A program made the translations under genes and the position numbers. From positions 3,538,074 through 3,602,073 of the forward strand of contig JAJEKV010000097.1 in the NCBI GenBank assembly GCA_021234155.1: a stretch of 64,000 bases of DNA, in the 5' to 3' direction. Shown in pieces: positions 25,317-38,418 of this stretch (positions are counted from its first letter, which is position 1; each line of letters opens with the position of its first letter). The notes beneath the pieces were generated by a model. The model saw only the letters and a program-made list of their open reading frames with translations, ran no database searches and was not told the DNA's origin. Origin of the DNA: Isoetes taiwanensis (Eukaryota; Streptophyta; Lycopodiopsida; Isoetales; Isoetaceae).

Positions 25317-25352
25317 CTAGTAAACGGGTGCCCGGCGTTGCCGGGCTAACGT
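25317..25352 (-). mobile_element. Helitron-type 3' terminus (hairpin plus CTAG)
   Basis: On the minus strand there is a perfect GCCCGGC-AAC-GCCGGGC hairpin, then ACCCGTTTA, then CTAG followed by T. This is the known layout of Helitron 3' ends: a GC-rich hairpin about 10 nt before CTRR, inserted before T. The element would extend to higher coordinates, with its 5' TC end not identified. Confidence 0.6.
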
Positions 25353-28300
25353 CCTGGCATGTGTTTTTACTTGGCCTTTTAACGTTCATATGTGCAACTT
25401 CGACAACATCACGTATTGATATTGGCAAGAATTATCTTTGTTACTAAAATTGTCTAAGAACAACATCATCAATGTATTTATAGATTTCAATAAAGAAAAT
25501 GGTGCTTTATAAGGAATGTGGAAGGCTATTGAAATTTGGATAAGCGATCTTCTCAAGATGATTGGCATGATGATTGGCATTATGATGATTGGCATTAAAT
25601 CCTATACGACTGGGCTAAACTTCCATTAGTTCATGCATATGGTAGCCACTAATTGATACAACAACAAAATGGTAATCATAAAAGTGGGCTTTGGAATAGA
25701 CATATGCCACCTATGACATGCGTGTAAGAATTGCCACATTGGAGGAAATCAAATATATCGGGTTAACCCTTTTATCCAACCATTCCTCAAATTTTCTTGC
25801 AAGAATAGAGCTAAACGAAAAAAACATCCCATATCAAATGCATGCATGATGAAAAGAAAAGCAAGATATGGACTCGGGTCTTTGAAGCAAACATATTAGA
25901 CTTTGATGATGTTTATCAACATATTTATGCATGAGGACTTATAGTATCAAGCTGCGGACACTTGATGCTTATTACATTTAGTAGTAACTAATAGCTGAAA
26001 CACACCAATCCACTATAACAGCTTCAGATCACAATCGTCTTTGTGGGTAGCTTTGGGTTAGAATTTCCAACCCGACAAAATTAGGTTGACGGTAATAATT
26101 TATCCCAACGAAACATGGATTCGCTTCGGTAGTTGCAGTTCCGATGAGTTGCAAAACACATGATTCAAGGTGCAAATCGGATAACGTTTACGCAAATATG
26201 CGAATATCATGTTACGCAAAACATTATATCTTCTTCTCCACACCGCTGCAATTTCTCTAAAAAAAGCAGAAGCAATCACATCAGCAATTATATCTCCCTA
26301 GACCTCAAAGAGACAAAACATTATACCCTATAGAAGTCTACGAGAATGGAACAAGGATAGTAGAAAAATAAATACATCTAGGGATTGAAGAAAGCAAGGC
26401 GTATTGTTGAAGATGTAGCTAATCCAAATCAAACTATTTAGATGCTTTCCAAAATTCCCAACAACTTCTCAAAAAGAATCAAATCTCAAATCCAAAGATA
26501 ATATAGGTTCTACGACCAACATATTTTATCCTCAATATGATGAATGAATCTGAAGATGCGGTCACCGAACGGGGTTTACTGGATTTGACCCGGTGCACAA
26601 TAAAAAAGTAGAAATATCTCAAGACGTAGAAATATCTCAAAGTGCAATCATAAGTCCGCACAAATACTGTTGGAATGGGATGCACAAATAAAAGATACCA
26701 ACCGCCGTGGTCAATGGCATGGTCTTCATTCCGGCAAAGGATTTGAAGATCCACAACTCGCAGCTCCATTGTGCATCTAGCTCTATTGTGCATTTGTGTT
26801 ATGATTAGACTCATGAAACTCCCCACAAAATTCTCCACAATAAACAAAATTTTTGAAACGGCAAAAACCTCAAAAGCCATCTCTATACAACAATCCTCTC
26901 TATCGGAATGTTCTTTCGAAACTCGCTTTCCTTCCAAAATATAGGTTCATCTAGTTGCACACGAAATCTAAAAAACAGAGATGTTTCAAAAACCGTGATG
27001 ATTAAGAATCCTAGGCCTCTTTAGGTCTGCTTTTCTTGCTTTTACGATAAAATGGGCTACAGACAAAAAAAGATGACATAGTCTGCAGAATCATTTTACC
27101 TCAAGTTCCAAATGGCCAGTTGAAGTTCATGTATGTGCCCATCCGGGCTCTAACATCCGCAAGGAAGCAATTAAAGAAATTAGCTTAGGAGCCTTCTACT
27201 AAGCACCTACAGCTCCACATAATCAAACATTTTGCTCCTACAGGATGATGATATTGATGATATAGTACGTAAAACCTCTCTTTGCCACTCAATCATGTTG
27301 CATAAATTTAATGGTCGCTTTAATGCTTAATTCTTGTTTCTGCTCTATTCCAAAATTTTGTCGGACTACAAAACTTCATGCAGCCTATAACCAATGGAAG
27401 TAAGAGAATATTTGGAATGACATACCTTCTAAAAGATCACACACCGATCTAGGGCAACCAAGCGAGACTCGGTAAGAAAAAAAAAAAAAGAAATAACTTA
27501 ACTTAATGGAAATTAGGGAGAATCACAAATATTAAACCCCGTGTATATCTAAACTACGAAAGTACATTCATTTCAAAGGGAAGATTGCAATTGCAATGTT
27601 AACCCTTTAAACATGGATTCAGCTAAAGAATTTGGTAAGCATGGATTATGGTTTACAGGACAATGTGCATTTAGATGCATATATTGGCGAACAATAGGGT
27701 CCTTGCATGCTAAGTGAGATGTTTACGTGCTTTGTATCCCGAATGATGACAGTCCAAACTCCAGATTGCCTACATAAATATACCACAATGTATTCAAACA
27801 CCTTATTTAAAGAGCATATTTTACGAATACAAAAGCATATAATATGGGGTAGCATGTCATCATATAGTTAAAATCAACTTTTTATTGCAGGAAAAGAAAA
27901 CTAATAAAGAACCAACCTCATATTTGAGCACTTTGTGGTGGTTGGTCTGCACCCGAGACAAACGTTGATGCAAGAGAAGCTGCTTTTGCTCACCAAATGC
28001 TCACCTTGAGGCTGTCTAACAATTCCTTATCGAGCAACTTCCTGCTGTAAATGTATCTAATTTACAAAACAAATCATCAAACAAATGTTCCCGCCGAGAA
28101 GATCATGATGCCAATCTTTGGGAATGCAGGCTGCAAGAGAATGGCATCTTCGAGAGTTTGCATTTAGCATACCAATGGGATCAAAAACTTGTGGGGAGGA
28201 AGACACGAGAGCCCGGCAGCCGAATGGGTATTGATCCATTGCCGAAATGCTCTATCATGTGACGAAGTAGAAAGATGTGTCGACATTAGTAGCCATGTGG

Positions 28301-29280
28301 ATTGAGAACATCTAGCATCTAGCATACCATTCCATTGGCTGAAAAACATCTAAGAGACAGTCTATGGCCACCATGAACCTAAGAGTGTATACCGGAAGTA
28401 AAACGTAACCAAGACAAAGGGTTAAGAGAAAGAAATCAGTAGAATAAGTGTTCCAGGGAAACCCCCAACCTGTGCCCTCTACGTTTTTAGAGCAGGCGTG
28501 AAAAAACCAATGAAAAGTAAGGGGATATAAAGAAAACGGACTTGGGCATCTTTGTTTTGCCCTCGGATCTTTGTTTTGTTTAAGAAAATAAAGGAACGGG
28601 CAACGGAAAGGGAAGCCGACCTGGTAAGGAAACCGGCAATCGATCCGGTAAGCAAAGTCAAGATCAAGAAGCCAGCAATGTCGAAGCTCCGAAGCCCTAG
28701 ACCTTTGAAAGAATGGTGGCTTGTCCGCAACAACGAAAAAAAATGAAATAGATTCAATCTTTGCCCAACGAACATCCATCAAAGAAACCCTTAAATTTTG
28801 AGAAGAAACCTTAATCTGAGAACAGCTCTGGGACCCAGGCACGAGTGCGTGAATCGAAGCTTTATCCGGCCGAACCGATTTTTTTTTGTAGCAGGATAGG
28901 AGCAAGAAAAAATGAGAGATTGTTTGGGGCAGATTCGGGCGCGCAAAGATGATGGATTTAAACCCTAAAAACCTAATCATGGATGGCGGAGGAGATTGCC
29001 GCCCACGATCTTCTCATCTGCCATCGAGAATAACGCCTCCACACTGCCATCACACTGCCATCGAAAATTAACTCAGAGGAGAAAATGAAGGAAGAAAAAA
29101 TTTTGCCCGGAAAATGAAGAAACCGGCGTAACATCGCCGGAAAAAGCGTAAGCGCCGGCGTTAGCACTGCCGGAAAACCACAATTTAAATAAGTAGATAG
29201 AGAAACCAAACCCTTTAAAAAAATGTTAAGCATCCCTAGCAGTTGCTGCAAGAACTTCATGTTAAAGAAAGAACATTAAA
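25353..29280. other. Possible Helitron body or intergenic DNA, no identified gene
   Basis: No Rep/helicase motif is seen, so any Helitron here would be non-autonomous. A 222-codon minus frame (28312-28980) and a 152-codon minus frame (26479-26937) are open but show no domain, and their composition is not persuasive. The stretch around 28950-29170 has several GCCGGAAAA phrases and looks like a gene leader (ACCCTAAAAACCTAATC), possibly a captured promoter or 5' UTR. Confidence 0.35.
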
Positions 29281-29286
29281 AGCAAG

Positions 29287-32200
29287 AATGTTAGAATAGA
29301 ATAGAATAGAATAGAATAGGTTTTTAGCGCTCCACGGAGACCAATTGACCTATGGGACCCAAACAAAAAGAGAGCAGCAAGCGTATTACTGACAGGATTA
29401 AAAAACCCCCGCCCCGAAGGGTTTTCGAGGGAAAAACCTTAGCAGCAATAAGCATGCTGGCACACTATACAATTGCATAGGACAGTTCAATACCGTCAAC
29501 GAGTCCGTGCATCCATAACCTCCTGGAGGTATGACCCCAACAAACCCACTGACGCCGTAGTCAATAACTGATGCAACGGCTGACCAGGCACTAGTAATCG
29601 AACATATCGCTCTCGGATATGGGCAAATGCTGGGTAGATCTGAAGGGCATGACATTCATTCTCAATCGCGCCCTGGTGGCAACACTGGCAAAGCCTTTGC
29701 TCTCATGCTTCCCGAGCCCAACGCCCTGTTTCAATGCGGAGGTGATGTGCACCCGTATAATGGAAGCTATAAGTCTGCAAGGCTTCTTCATGGGCAGCCG
29801 GGTGTACAAGCATCGGTGTGGGCCTCTTGTGAGCCTTGGATTGACTTGCACTACCGATAGTGTGCCGCCTTAACGCGGCGCCGAGCCTCCTCGCAGATCC
29901 CGTGAGCTTGGCGGAAAGTAGCATCTAGGTACCGTTTAAGTGCCTCGCGATCTTTCTTTGTCCTGACCTGGATGCATATGTTTGCCTGCACACCCCAACA
30001 TGAGAACCACTGAGCTTGCTTGTCTTTCCAAAGAGGATTTCAGGCGTGGGGGACCCATCGCCGCGGCTAAAGCAAGGTGGGGCAAGCGTATCAGCCATAG
30101 CTTACCACCTTTTGGAAGTAAACGATATGGCGCTCCAATGCAGCCCGCTGAAGGGGTAGAAAGCCCGCCTCCCGAGTAGGATCCGGTACGGAACCGTGGA
30201 CTTCACCCCCGTGGCCCGTGCCAAGAAGGCCTTCGCACCGCCGAGGTCACCTGTGTGTTGAGGGATATCACCGGACCCCATACCGCTGCCCCATACAAAA
30301 GGACCGCTCAACCAAGGCCCGAAACAAATGTGATCGGTGGCCCTGTGCATATAACCCCTTTTGTGGTCGTTGTTCTCGCATGGCATATAGTGCTTTCCAA
30401 CCCGCCCGACCCGCAACCCGATAGCCGCGATCCCAATGGGTGGTAGTTGAGAACTCAATCCCCAAGTACTTGTAGGTCGGAGCCACCTCTACCTCTTGCC
30501 CTGTAAGTGAATGTGGAAGCCTTTGGTCGACGGATGATGCAACTAGCAAGACCCCTAGTTTTGGCCAAGTTAACTTCGCATGCCGGTGAATTGGCAAAAG
30601 TGTCAAGAGCATCCGTGTGATGTTGCATGTCCTCCGGAGCATAGGCCATGAGGTTGACATCGCCGCGGATATATGAGTTGCCGGATTGTGTGATGCATAA
30701 GATGTGCGCCCGCACCTCCATGCTCAGAGAGCCAATCTTCCAACTTGTCAATGTATAGGCCAAAGAGTGTGGGGGAGAGGGGGCAACCCTGACGCACTCC
30801 AATGCTACTGATCACCGGCTGTGCTGCCGATGTGATACGGCCTGAGCATGCCTCGTACAACCTATATACTGCATTCTGCAAGTCCAGGGGAGTCCCGAGC
30901 TGCCGCAATCTGTCCCATAGCTTGTTGCGGGGTACTGTGTCGAACGCTTTTGCAAAATCCACGAAACAACAGTACAGGTTCTGCCGGCGATTCTTGCTAT
31001 CCTCAATCAATGTGCGCAGAGTGAAGATATGATCAATGGTGGAATGTCTGGGCCAGAAACCTGCCTGTGTAAGAGCTCGCACCTCGGTTCCTCACGCCCA
31101 TATTGTCGGGCCGCTCAAGGATGCCAGCCAACAGTTTTGCAAAGAGAGAGCTGATCATAATAGTACGGTAGTTGGCCGGGCATTGAGGGTCCCCTGCTTT
31201 GTATATGGGCACTACTCTACTAGTGGTCCATTGCGTAGGGAAGCCTTCTCGCAATGCTTTACTGAACAATGCCGTGAGGACAGGCACCAGTGGAGGCCCA
31301 ACCCATTTCAGAAGTTCTGCCTGCATGCCATCTAAATATGCTGCCTTCCCATTAGCTAGATGTTGTAGGTCCATGATGACATCCCCCTGCGGATAACCGT
31401 GAGCCATGCCTATCTCAGGGAGGGATGGGTGCGGCCCCGAGCCGGTCGCATACCGAACTGCTGTAAAATACCGCACCCATTGCTCCCAGGTGATGTTCCC
31501 CTGGGTCGGTGCGGGGCTTGCTCAAGACCCTTCTCCAGAATGTCCTGGGGTGCCAGTCCAGGAGACCAAACATCTATTGCTGATGCTCTGCGAGGTATCT
31601 GGCCTTCTTGTTCTTGAGAAAGGAGCGGTATTGGCTGACGGCTTGTGGGCGAGAGATGAGATCAGTGACTTGCCGGAGTGTGCGTTTGAGCTCTTGACAC
31701 TCATCATCAAACCATCTGTTGCGGGAAAAGGTGGTAGTGCCCGAGGTTCGCCGTGAGCGGCCTCTCCCAAAGCATCTTTCCGCAGCCGCCGGGCGCGAGT
31801 CACCGAGCAGCGGTTGCTCTTGAAGTGTGGGGAGTTGCGCCAGTCCCGCCGCATCATGCTCAAGCAACCGGGCATAGGTCCATGCATTGGGTAGAAGTCC
31901 AGCGCAAATGGGGCACCTGGTGTGCTGAGGCAGTAGATGCACGGGGAGCCTCCCAATGGAGATGCATGAACAGGGGCCGGTGGTCCGAGTCTACTTCCTC
32001 GTCCCGAGTGTCTATCCCGATGGAAAAATGAGTAACAAGGTGCAGATCCCGTTCCTCAACCAGCTGATAATCCACCACACTGGAGCCGCTCCCTTGGTTC
32101 TCCTGTCTACAAGTGCAGCAGCTGGAAGACGGCCATTGTGCCAACCCATTACAAATAACCAGGTCAAAGATACTACCCAGCAACAACAACTGCCGCCATA

Positions 32201-33115
32201 GCGTGAATATGGTCGTAATTCCCGATATCCTTGACCAAGCCACCTCTGCGGGGTTCAACTGCAAGACGTCCTCTGCCAGGGGCTCAAATTTTGGAACCTC
32301 GCCGGCTCCTATCGCGGCATTAAAGTCGCCAAACAACATAATCCCGCCTAACCGTTTGTGTTCTTTTGATGTCATCATATAGATCGACATAGGGCTCAAT
32401 CGATCCACATCCCAATGAGTGTTATAAAAGTTACTCTCGGATGTGGAAAGTAGCATGCTTTGCTATGAGGATTGTGTCGCCATCGCCATGCCATCATTAC
32501 GCACCCACAAGTAGCGATTGTACCGTCTCGCTTTGTGCAACGAGACCGAAAAGCCCTCAAGGTTGCAGGGTAGTAGCAGCAACCCCGCCACCATGCCCCT
32601 CGCTTGCCTATGCACTCATTGAACACCGAGAAATGCGATAGCCTCGAGGTCCGGTAGTTCAGGCTCGCATGCTCCCATGTTTCCATGAGGAAAATGAGAT
32701 CCATATCCGGTGCAATAGAGTTGAGACTCTCGCCAAAGGAAGCCCCGGCGACTTCCAAGACACCATCCCGAGGCACGCCCTATTTGTTGGCATTCGATGT
32801 GGACGCCGATGATCTGCCCCGCTTTGGGGGGCGGTGGCAGCGGCGAAAGCAGCGCCGAGCAGCGGGAGCAGGAGGTGTAGTAGGGGTACTGGCAGCAGCA
32901 GCAGCAGGAGTGGCAGCAGCTTGACGCATTGCATCGGCGACCTCAGCAGGCGCCAGCCTGAAAATGCGAAGCTCCAGCTGAGGAATTGACCTCCAGCTTT
33001 GCCAAAACAAAGATGTTAGACCGCAATTTGACCCTGCCAACTTAGCTATGTAGGAATGCTCAATAAATCTAGCTGGGATCTCGAAATGAAACAATAAACA
33101 CCATTTGGGCCGCAT
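29287..33115 (-). mobile_element. Degenerate LINE with endonuclease and reverse transcriptase
   Basis: Reading on the minus strand, an alanine/proline-rich start (33115-32780) is followed by AP-endonuclease pieces: METW (about 32.68 kb), FGDFNAA (about 32.33 kb) and SDHRPL (about 32.0 kb). Reverse transcriptase pieces follow: VVPIYKAGDP..NYR, FVDFAKAFDTVPR (about 30.95 kb) and GVRQGCPLSPTLFGLYI. The YADD box appears destroyed (YIRGDVN at about 30.67 kb). The frame is broken at several points, so it is not functional. The 3' end carries a conserved tail and ends in (TATTC)n, plus strand AATAG repeats at 29287-29318. It is not the L1 type seen at 62-64 kb. Confidence 0.85.
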
Positions 33116-35479
33116 TTATAATCATAGGCTGTTGATATTCCTCCACATTCAGAGCTTCAGTCGAAAACTCTCCTGTGTCATTAAAAAAAATAGCAGCTAC
33201 TTTATATAACCTACTACAGATATGCAACTCTTCAATAAAATATATAGATCTCCAACTAATGTATGCCTGGTTTTGCCGCGCAAATTTGGCTGCATAAAAG
33301 TTTGGGTCACATGTTTATGTGAGCGCTCAACCCTGGACAGACATATTTATATATCCACTTGAATACAACCCACTTTTTATGTATCAATAAGACATCGTCA
33401 TTGAAGGATCCACCAATAATATCTTGCCATGTATAGACAACTTTCTACTTTCTCCATGGTTTATTGACAAGGTGCTGCGCACGGAGGGTTGCCCTCCATG
33501 GCCGGAGGGTGAAGTGGCTTAAATCATAGTTCAAAGTCATATTTTGACAATCAATTCAAAACCATAACCCCGAACATTTAGAAACGAAATCCTCTGTAGA
33601 CAACGAACTACCTTTATCTTCCAAAATGCAGGTAATGAGTTTAGCAACCTGTGAAATAAAGAACACACGAATTTCAGAACTATAAAGTTATACGGGGCTA
33701 TTTGGGAAAATATTTAAAATTTAAGGGCATTTTGGGAATTTTAAAAATACGAAGGGCTTTTTGGGAATTAAGTCAAGGAAGGGAGTCCCTGAGAAATCGG
33801 TGCAACCTGCATAAGGCAACACTTGTTAAACACATTATACTTCCAAACAATCTTGTTTATTTCAAGAACCATGTACATAATGAGACTAGAGAATGCCAAA
33901 CTTTTTAAAACGAGATATGGCGAGGAATGATAAGATTGGACGTTCCAAAACGTTTAAGCTAAGAATAAGAACCAGTAGCCAATATTGGCACACATTTAAG
34001 CAGCTGTCAGTACTTTATGCTGGTAATGATAGAGGTCCAATGCATTTTGCTTAGCTTAGGCATTCATGTTGTGAATAATAGCATATTCTTCAAGTACTAT
34101 ACTGGAATGTACACTTCCAAAATCTAAATCGGTTGTGATCACTTTAGAAGAGAAAAAGACATACAAAAATAAACTGCTACTATAGGTCTTGTAGAATATA
34201 AAAGATAAGCGTACTTCAAGATGCAACTATATTAAAACCTTGAGGGCTTTGAACTTGTTATTGAATATGGTGGTTTGAGTTGACTTTACGTACTACATAA
34301 TGCACGGCCGGAAGAGATTCCGGCCATAATTTTCTCGGCACCCCCGCTAGCCTCGGCGGCGACTCGCAGATGGCAAAGCAGTAGGAGCTTCAGAGCTGAT
34401 GATCTTTCGCTCTGAGAAAGAAGCAGCTTAAGACTCTGAGACAGAACGCTCGAGATTAAAAAGAAAAGATAAGAACTGAGATCAATCAAACACAAATAAC
34501 TGAGATACAAAGAAGCAGCTGCAAACCTTCGGTGAAGCTTTGCGTGCTTAAGATGATGCAGATGAAGCTCTGCTGGCTTATGAAGATGAAGTTCTCGCAG
34601 GTCCAGCTGTTAAGAAATGTGACTGCGAGCTCGAAATATACTGAAAAAGCGATGCTAGAACAGAAGCAATGCGATAGAATGGTGTATGGCCATGGGGACA
34701 CGAGAATAGGGTTTGAACATCTGTTCTTGCCAACATCGGCGGCGCCGCTCGATAAAATGTGGAGGTAATTACGCTTGAGAAAATAAGCCATAATTTCCAG
34801 TAATTTAAGGCAACCATTATGTACAATCCAACTTTCAACATTTAAAATTTCATAACTATTACATAGACTCATCCCTTAAAGTGTATAGATATTTGATGGA
34901 CCCGTATAAGTTGATCGACGCAAAAAGTCTCTCGTATAACTCTAGTGCTAAAGGCGCTTTGTCGCGGCTCAAACTCGAAATATATATTGTACTAGACTAG
35001 TATGTTACCATTAGACCAAAAAAATAATTAGAATGTATAAAATATCATCTATATTTTTTGACAAAAAATAACACGAGAGCATTTTTTACATAAACAAAAG
35101 GTTCACACAACTAAAAAACTGCGTCTTTGTGTTGATGGATAGTACTCTTTTCGCACACAATGGATAGTACTCTTTTCGCAAAGGAGATGTAATGGTCTGG
35201 TTAACATGAAGCTTCATTTCATGCGTCTTTGCTGCCGATATCTAATGTAATGAATGCAATTTTCAATGAAAAGTGATTAATCTTGATTCGCATTATCTGT
35301 CTTGTAGTAGAAATAGTGATGAAACTATTCTGGGTTGTGGGACTCCCTGATAATAGCCAAAATCCCCTCTTTGTTTATTTCACATATGGGATACATGATG
35401 AAATAGCATAATTTGTGCAGTGGTTCCAAGGAAATCATGCTTTCCTATTATTGCATTCGTATAGAAATACAAGAAATGC
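33116..35479. other. Intergenic; no supported gene
   Basis: Contains one copy of a dispersed repeat at 33466-33530. Short frames at 34286-34872 on both strands overlap each other and show no domain. A tandem 'ATGGATAGTACTCTTTTCGCA' pair is at about 35135-35180. Nothing else is recognisable. Confidence 0.45.
33466..33530. repeat. Dispersed repeat family G, copy 1
   Basis: ACAAGGTGCTGCGCACGGAG followed by GGTTGCCCTCCATGGCCGG and GTGAAGTGGCTTAA. The reverse complement of this phrase is at 60310-60362, and diverged relatives are at 37905-37970 and 54625-54660. Confidence 0.75.
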
Positions 35480-37220
35480 TCACTTCTCTAGAACTGCTTT
35501 CTTTGCAAAATTTTCTATCCATTCTGTCGTCACACTCTTTGATCTTTCGATTGGGAGTCCATAAGCACGATCCCAGATGAGCTATAAGTCATAAAACACA
35601 CATGTTTCTCAAACTCACAATCTTATTTCAAACACACATAATTATCAAACTCACAATCTTATTTCAACTATGTGCATCTAATAACTTACCTGTGAGAGAA
35701 CACCAAGGGCACGCGACACGCCAAAAAGTACAGTATAATAGCTGGAAGTATCGTAAATTACAGCATTAGAATACTTGAACCAAAATTCGAACTTAATATA
35801 CACTAGTCAGAATTATGTAATAAACCAAGAACTCACCATTTTTAAATCGTTAGGAAGGTGTTTCAATGCAAATTCACGCTGGCAGGTGTATCGCGGATCT
35901 GTCTTGCGTAACACAGCATGCCCATAACCAGGAACTACCTGCATTGAAATACAATATTATCTCTCTAAACTGGAGAGCTTATCTACAAGACAGTCCACAA
36001 TAAACATCTGCCACCTTTTCCACCCTTCAACGTTTTCAGAACATATTCTTTGAGCTGGTCTTTGCTGACATCAACACCAATTTCAGCAACTAGCTCCCTT
36101 ATCCAACGCAAGACCTCCTGTTGCAAGATTTTAACACATGTATCAGCAAGCATACTGCTTTGGCAGCACTATCTTCTCATTCAATGCTGACATAAAAAAG
36201 AAAAACACTCTTTTACCTGATTGGCAAGTCCATGAAGCGTGCCAGCGAGCCCATTCATGCCTGCTGCAAATGCCAGGTATGGGTCTGAGAGAGCACTCCC
36301 AACCTAACGCAATAAATGAAAGGCAATATCAGCACTGACTTATTTCCACTTTCATAACCTAGAGAGGGAAAACTAACCAGCCTAACAGCATGTGCACTGA
36401 CATTTCCTCCTTCGTGATCACTGGGAAAGTACAAAAAAATTTGACTTCTTAATTTTAATGTCGCAAGTATTAGAACTCCAGCAAAGGTTTACCAGTGAAT
36501 GGATAAATAAAGACGCATCAATTCATGCACCTTTGGATCAGTGAAGCCCAAGATGTGAGCAAAGTTTGCCCCATAATCAAGTGTTGAGTCTGAGGATATT
36601 AGCTTCCCTTCTTTGTAAATCCTACAGAATAGGAGAGCAGTCAAATACATCTATACTTTGTTCCAAAATTAAAACACATGCACAGGTGATTTTACATCTC
36701 CTTTAGCTTCCTTCAATGTAGTACAACCTTAGATAGACCATATTAATCCCTTCATTTTAGATGCATAGTTGCTAAGCAGCATACAATATTGAACTTTTCT
36801 CATGGTGTGAAGTTTGTCCCTTGCGACGAAGAGAAATAAATGGTAAGTTGTACTAATGGTGAATATAAGATGATGCCAACCTGAAGAGCCATGATGCATG
36901 TTGTTAGTTGAGTCATGGGATGCGCTTGGAAGTTTATTTAAAGTATCAAACACAAAACCTGCATTGAACACTGAAGCTTCAGTAAGAAGATAAAGCCCCA
37001 ATCGAGATACATATGGATAATCTCACGTACTAGAAGCTTAGGCTGCTCGTTCAGGTACGAAAAAAATTCACCCAATGAATTGAACTAAAGTTTCTAAATT
37101 ACTTCAGCAACCAAGAGAAAAGACCTATGATGTTATGCTAAGATTGTGTAACAAACCTGGAATTGTTGCTCGAGCTTGTAACTCTTTTGTCACGGCAAAA
37201 ACCTGGTCACTTGTAGGAAT
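35480..37220 (-). pseudogene. Citrate synthase (mitochondrial type), decayed
   Basis: Eight or nine exons can be read on the minus strand with GT-AG borders: 37157-37220 (PTSDQVFAVTKELQARATIP), 36881-36958, 36493-36621 (GFTDPKVHELMRLYLSIH), 36378-36420 (DHEGGNVSAHAVRL), 36217-36303, 36015-36117, 35837-35938 ([19 protein letters not shown]), 35690-35741 (YYTVLFGVSRALGVLSQ) and 35480-35581 (LIWDRAYGLPIE, stop TGA). Citrate synthase condenses acetyl-CoA with oxaloacetate. The catalytic-site histidine in GYGHAV and the arginine-rich DPRY stretch are kept. The N-terminal exons are missing. So are the exon normally between 36881 and 36621 and the one between the ALKHLPND and YYTVLF exons, which leaves out-of-phase junctions. 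Exon 36881-36958 has a two-base loss within SA(H)PMTQ, and exon 36015-36117 has one base too many. It is therefore a pseudogene or a badly damaged copy. Confidence 0.85.
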
Positions 37221-37229
37221 CTGCAAGTG

Positions 37230-38418
37230 CATTATGACATCACAACAATGAACAGAAACTAACGCCACATGGCATACAGAAACTCGTGGCAAGATGCAAT
37301 CTGGTAAAGCCGACCAACAGACCTAGGACACAACTGCAGATCCAAACCCTAATGCTACGCCCAAACTTCAAATCCGGCAACATTTGTTGCCGCAAACACG
37401 ACACAAACAGCAAATCCGAGCCAAGCCCTGTAAAAACACGTCCAAATCTTGAGAAATCACCCCCGGCACTGTACCTGTCAGATTTGCAAAGCTCCCAGTC
37501 TAGCCCTGTGTTTGCACCATCTACAAGATTCCCAGTCCAGACGAATTTGCACCTTAAATCTGGCCCTTTACAGCCGAGAAATGTACAAATCCCTTTGCAG
37601 TCAATTGATCTTGCAAGTAACCTTGCCATTGACTCGAGTTCACTGATCTAATCCACCCCAGATTTCTAGAGCATCTGTATCAAGATATCTCAGAACATCT
37701 GCGTGTCAATTAGACCAAGCCTTTGAGAGCTTAACTTCCTAGAAGTCCGACAAGGTGCGCCATAGCCACGCCTGCGAAGGAATGGGCTGGATGACCGACC
37801 ACTTACAGGCACTAGCCAGTTTTTAGCAGTCACCAGTATATGCTAGGCATATGCCGGCATATACCTGGATATGCCCACATACCCACATAAACGAGGGTTT
37901 GCCTCCCTAGGGGCAACCCAAACAAGGTGCTACGCACGACGGGTTGCCCTCTGGTGGCCGAAAAGTGTGTTTTCATGTTTCTTGTTGTCGTTTCGTTTTC
38001 ATGGTTCTTGTTAGATCATTTCATGTGTCAGGCTTATTAATGGTTTGAATGGGGGTTTTGTTTTGTGTTATTTTGTTTTCTTTTGTTTATGAATTGTATA
38101 TGGACTAAGAAGAGGCTTGCGAAGCTCAGTGCCTAGACCAATTGGGATTGACGTGATTATGTTCTTTGTCTAAAACACATTAGCGATTCATGAAGAACGC
38201 TTCGTGTAGTTACATCAGTAATGGAAATTGTACAGGCCCTGTATGAATACATGCTTTTATTTTCTTAGTGAATGTATACAAATATTATGAACAGAATACC
38301 CAGTGGTGAAAAAGAGCCAATTCGTGCTTTGGTAATACTAGTTGGTCACATTTCTGAAGAACAAGTATGGTATCTACCCAACTCTGCAGCACCACATGAA
38401 GCAAATACATATCACATC
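37230..38418. other. Intergenic; one dispersed repeat, no supported gene
   Basis: The overlapping frames at 37240-37651 on both strands show no family. A copy of dispersed repeat G (with GGGTTTGCCTCCCTAGGGGC and GGTGCTACGCACGACGGGTT) lies at 37845-37975. Confidence 0.5.

Noticed and set aside
28312-28980. A 222-codon minus-strand ORF
   Set aside because: Phe/Ser/Cys-rich without any motif, and it overlaps another 98-codon minus ORF in a different frame; it looks like leader or intergenic sequence.
29982-32900. Plus-strand ORFs rich in Pro, Arg and Ala
   Set aside because: They are antisense shadows of the minus-strand LINE coding region.
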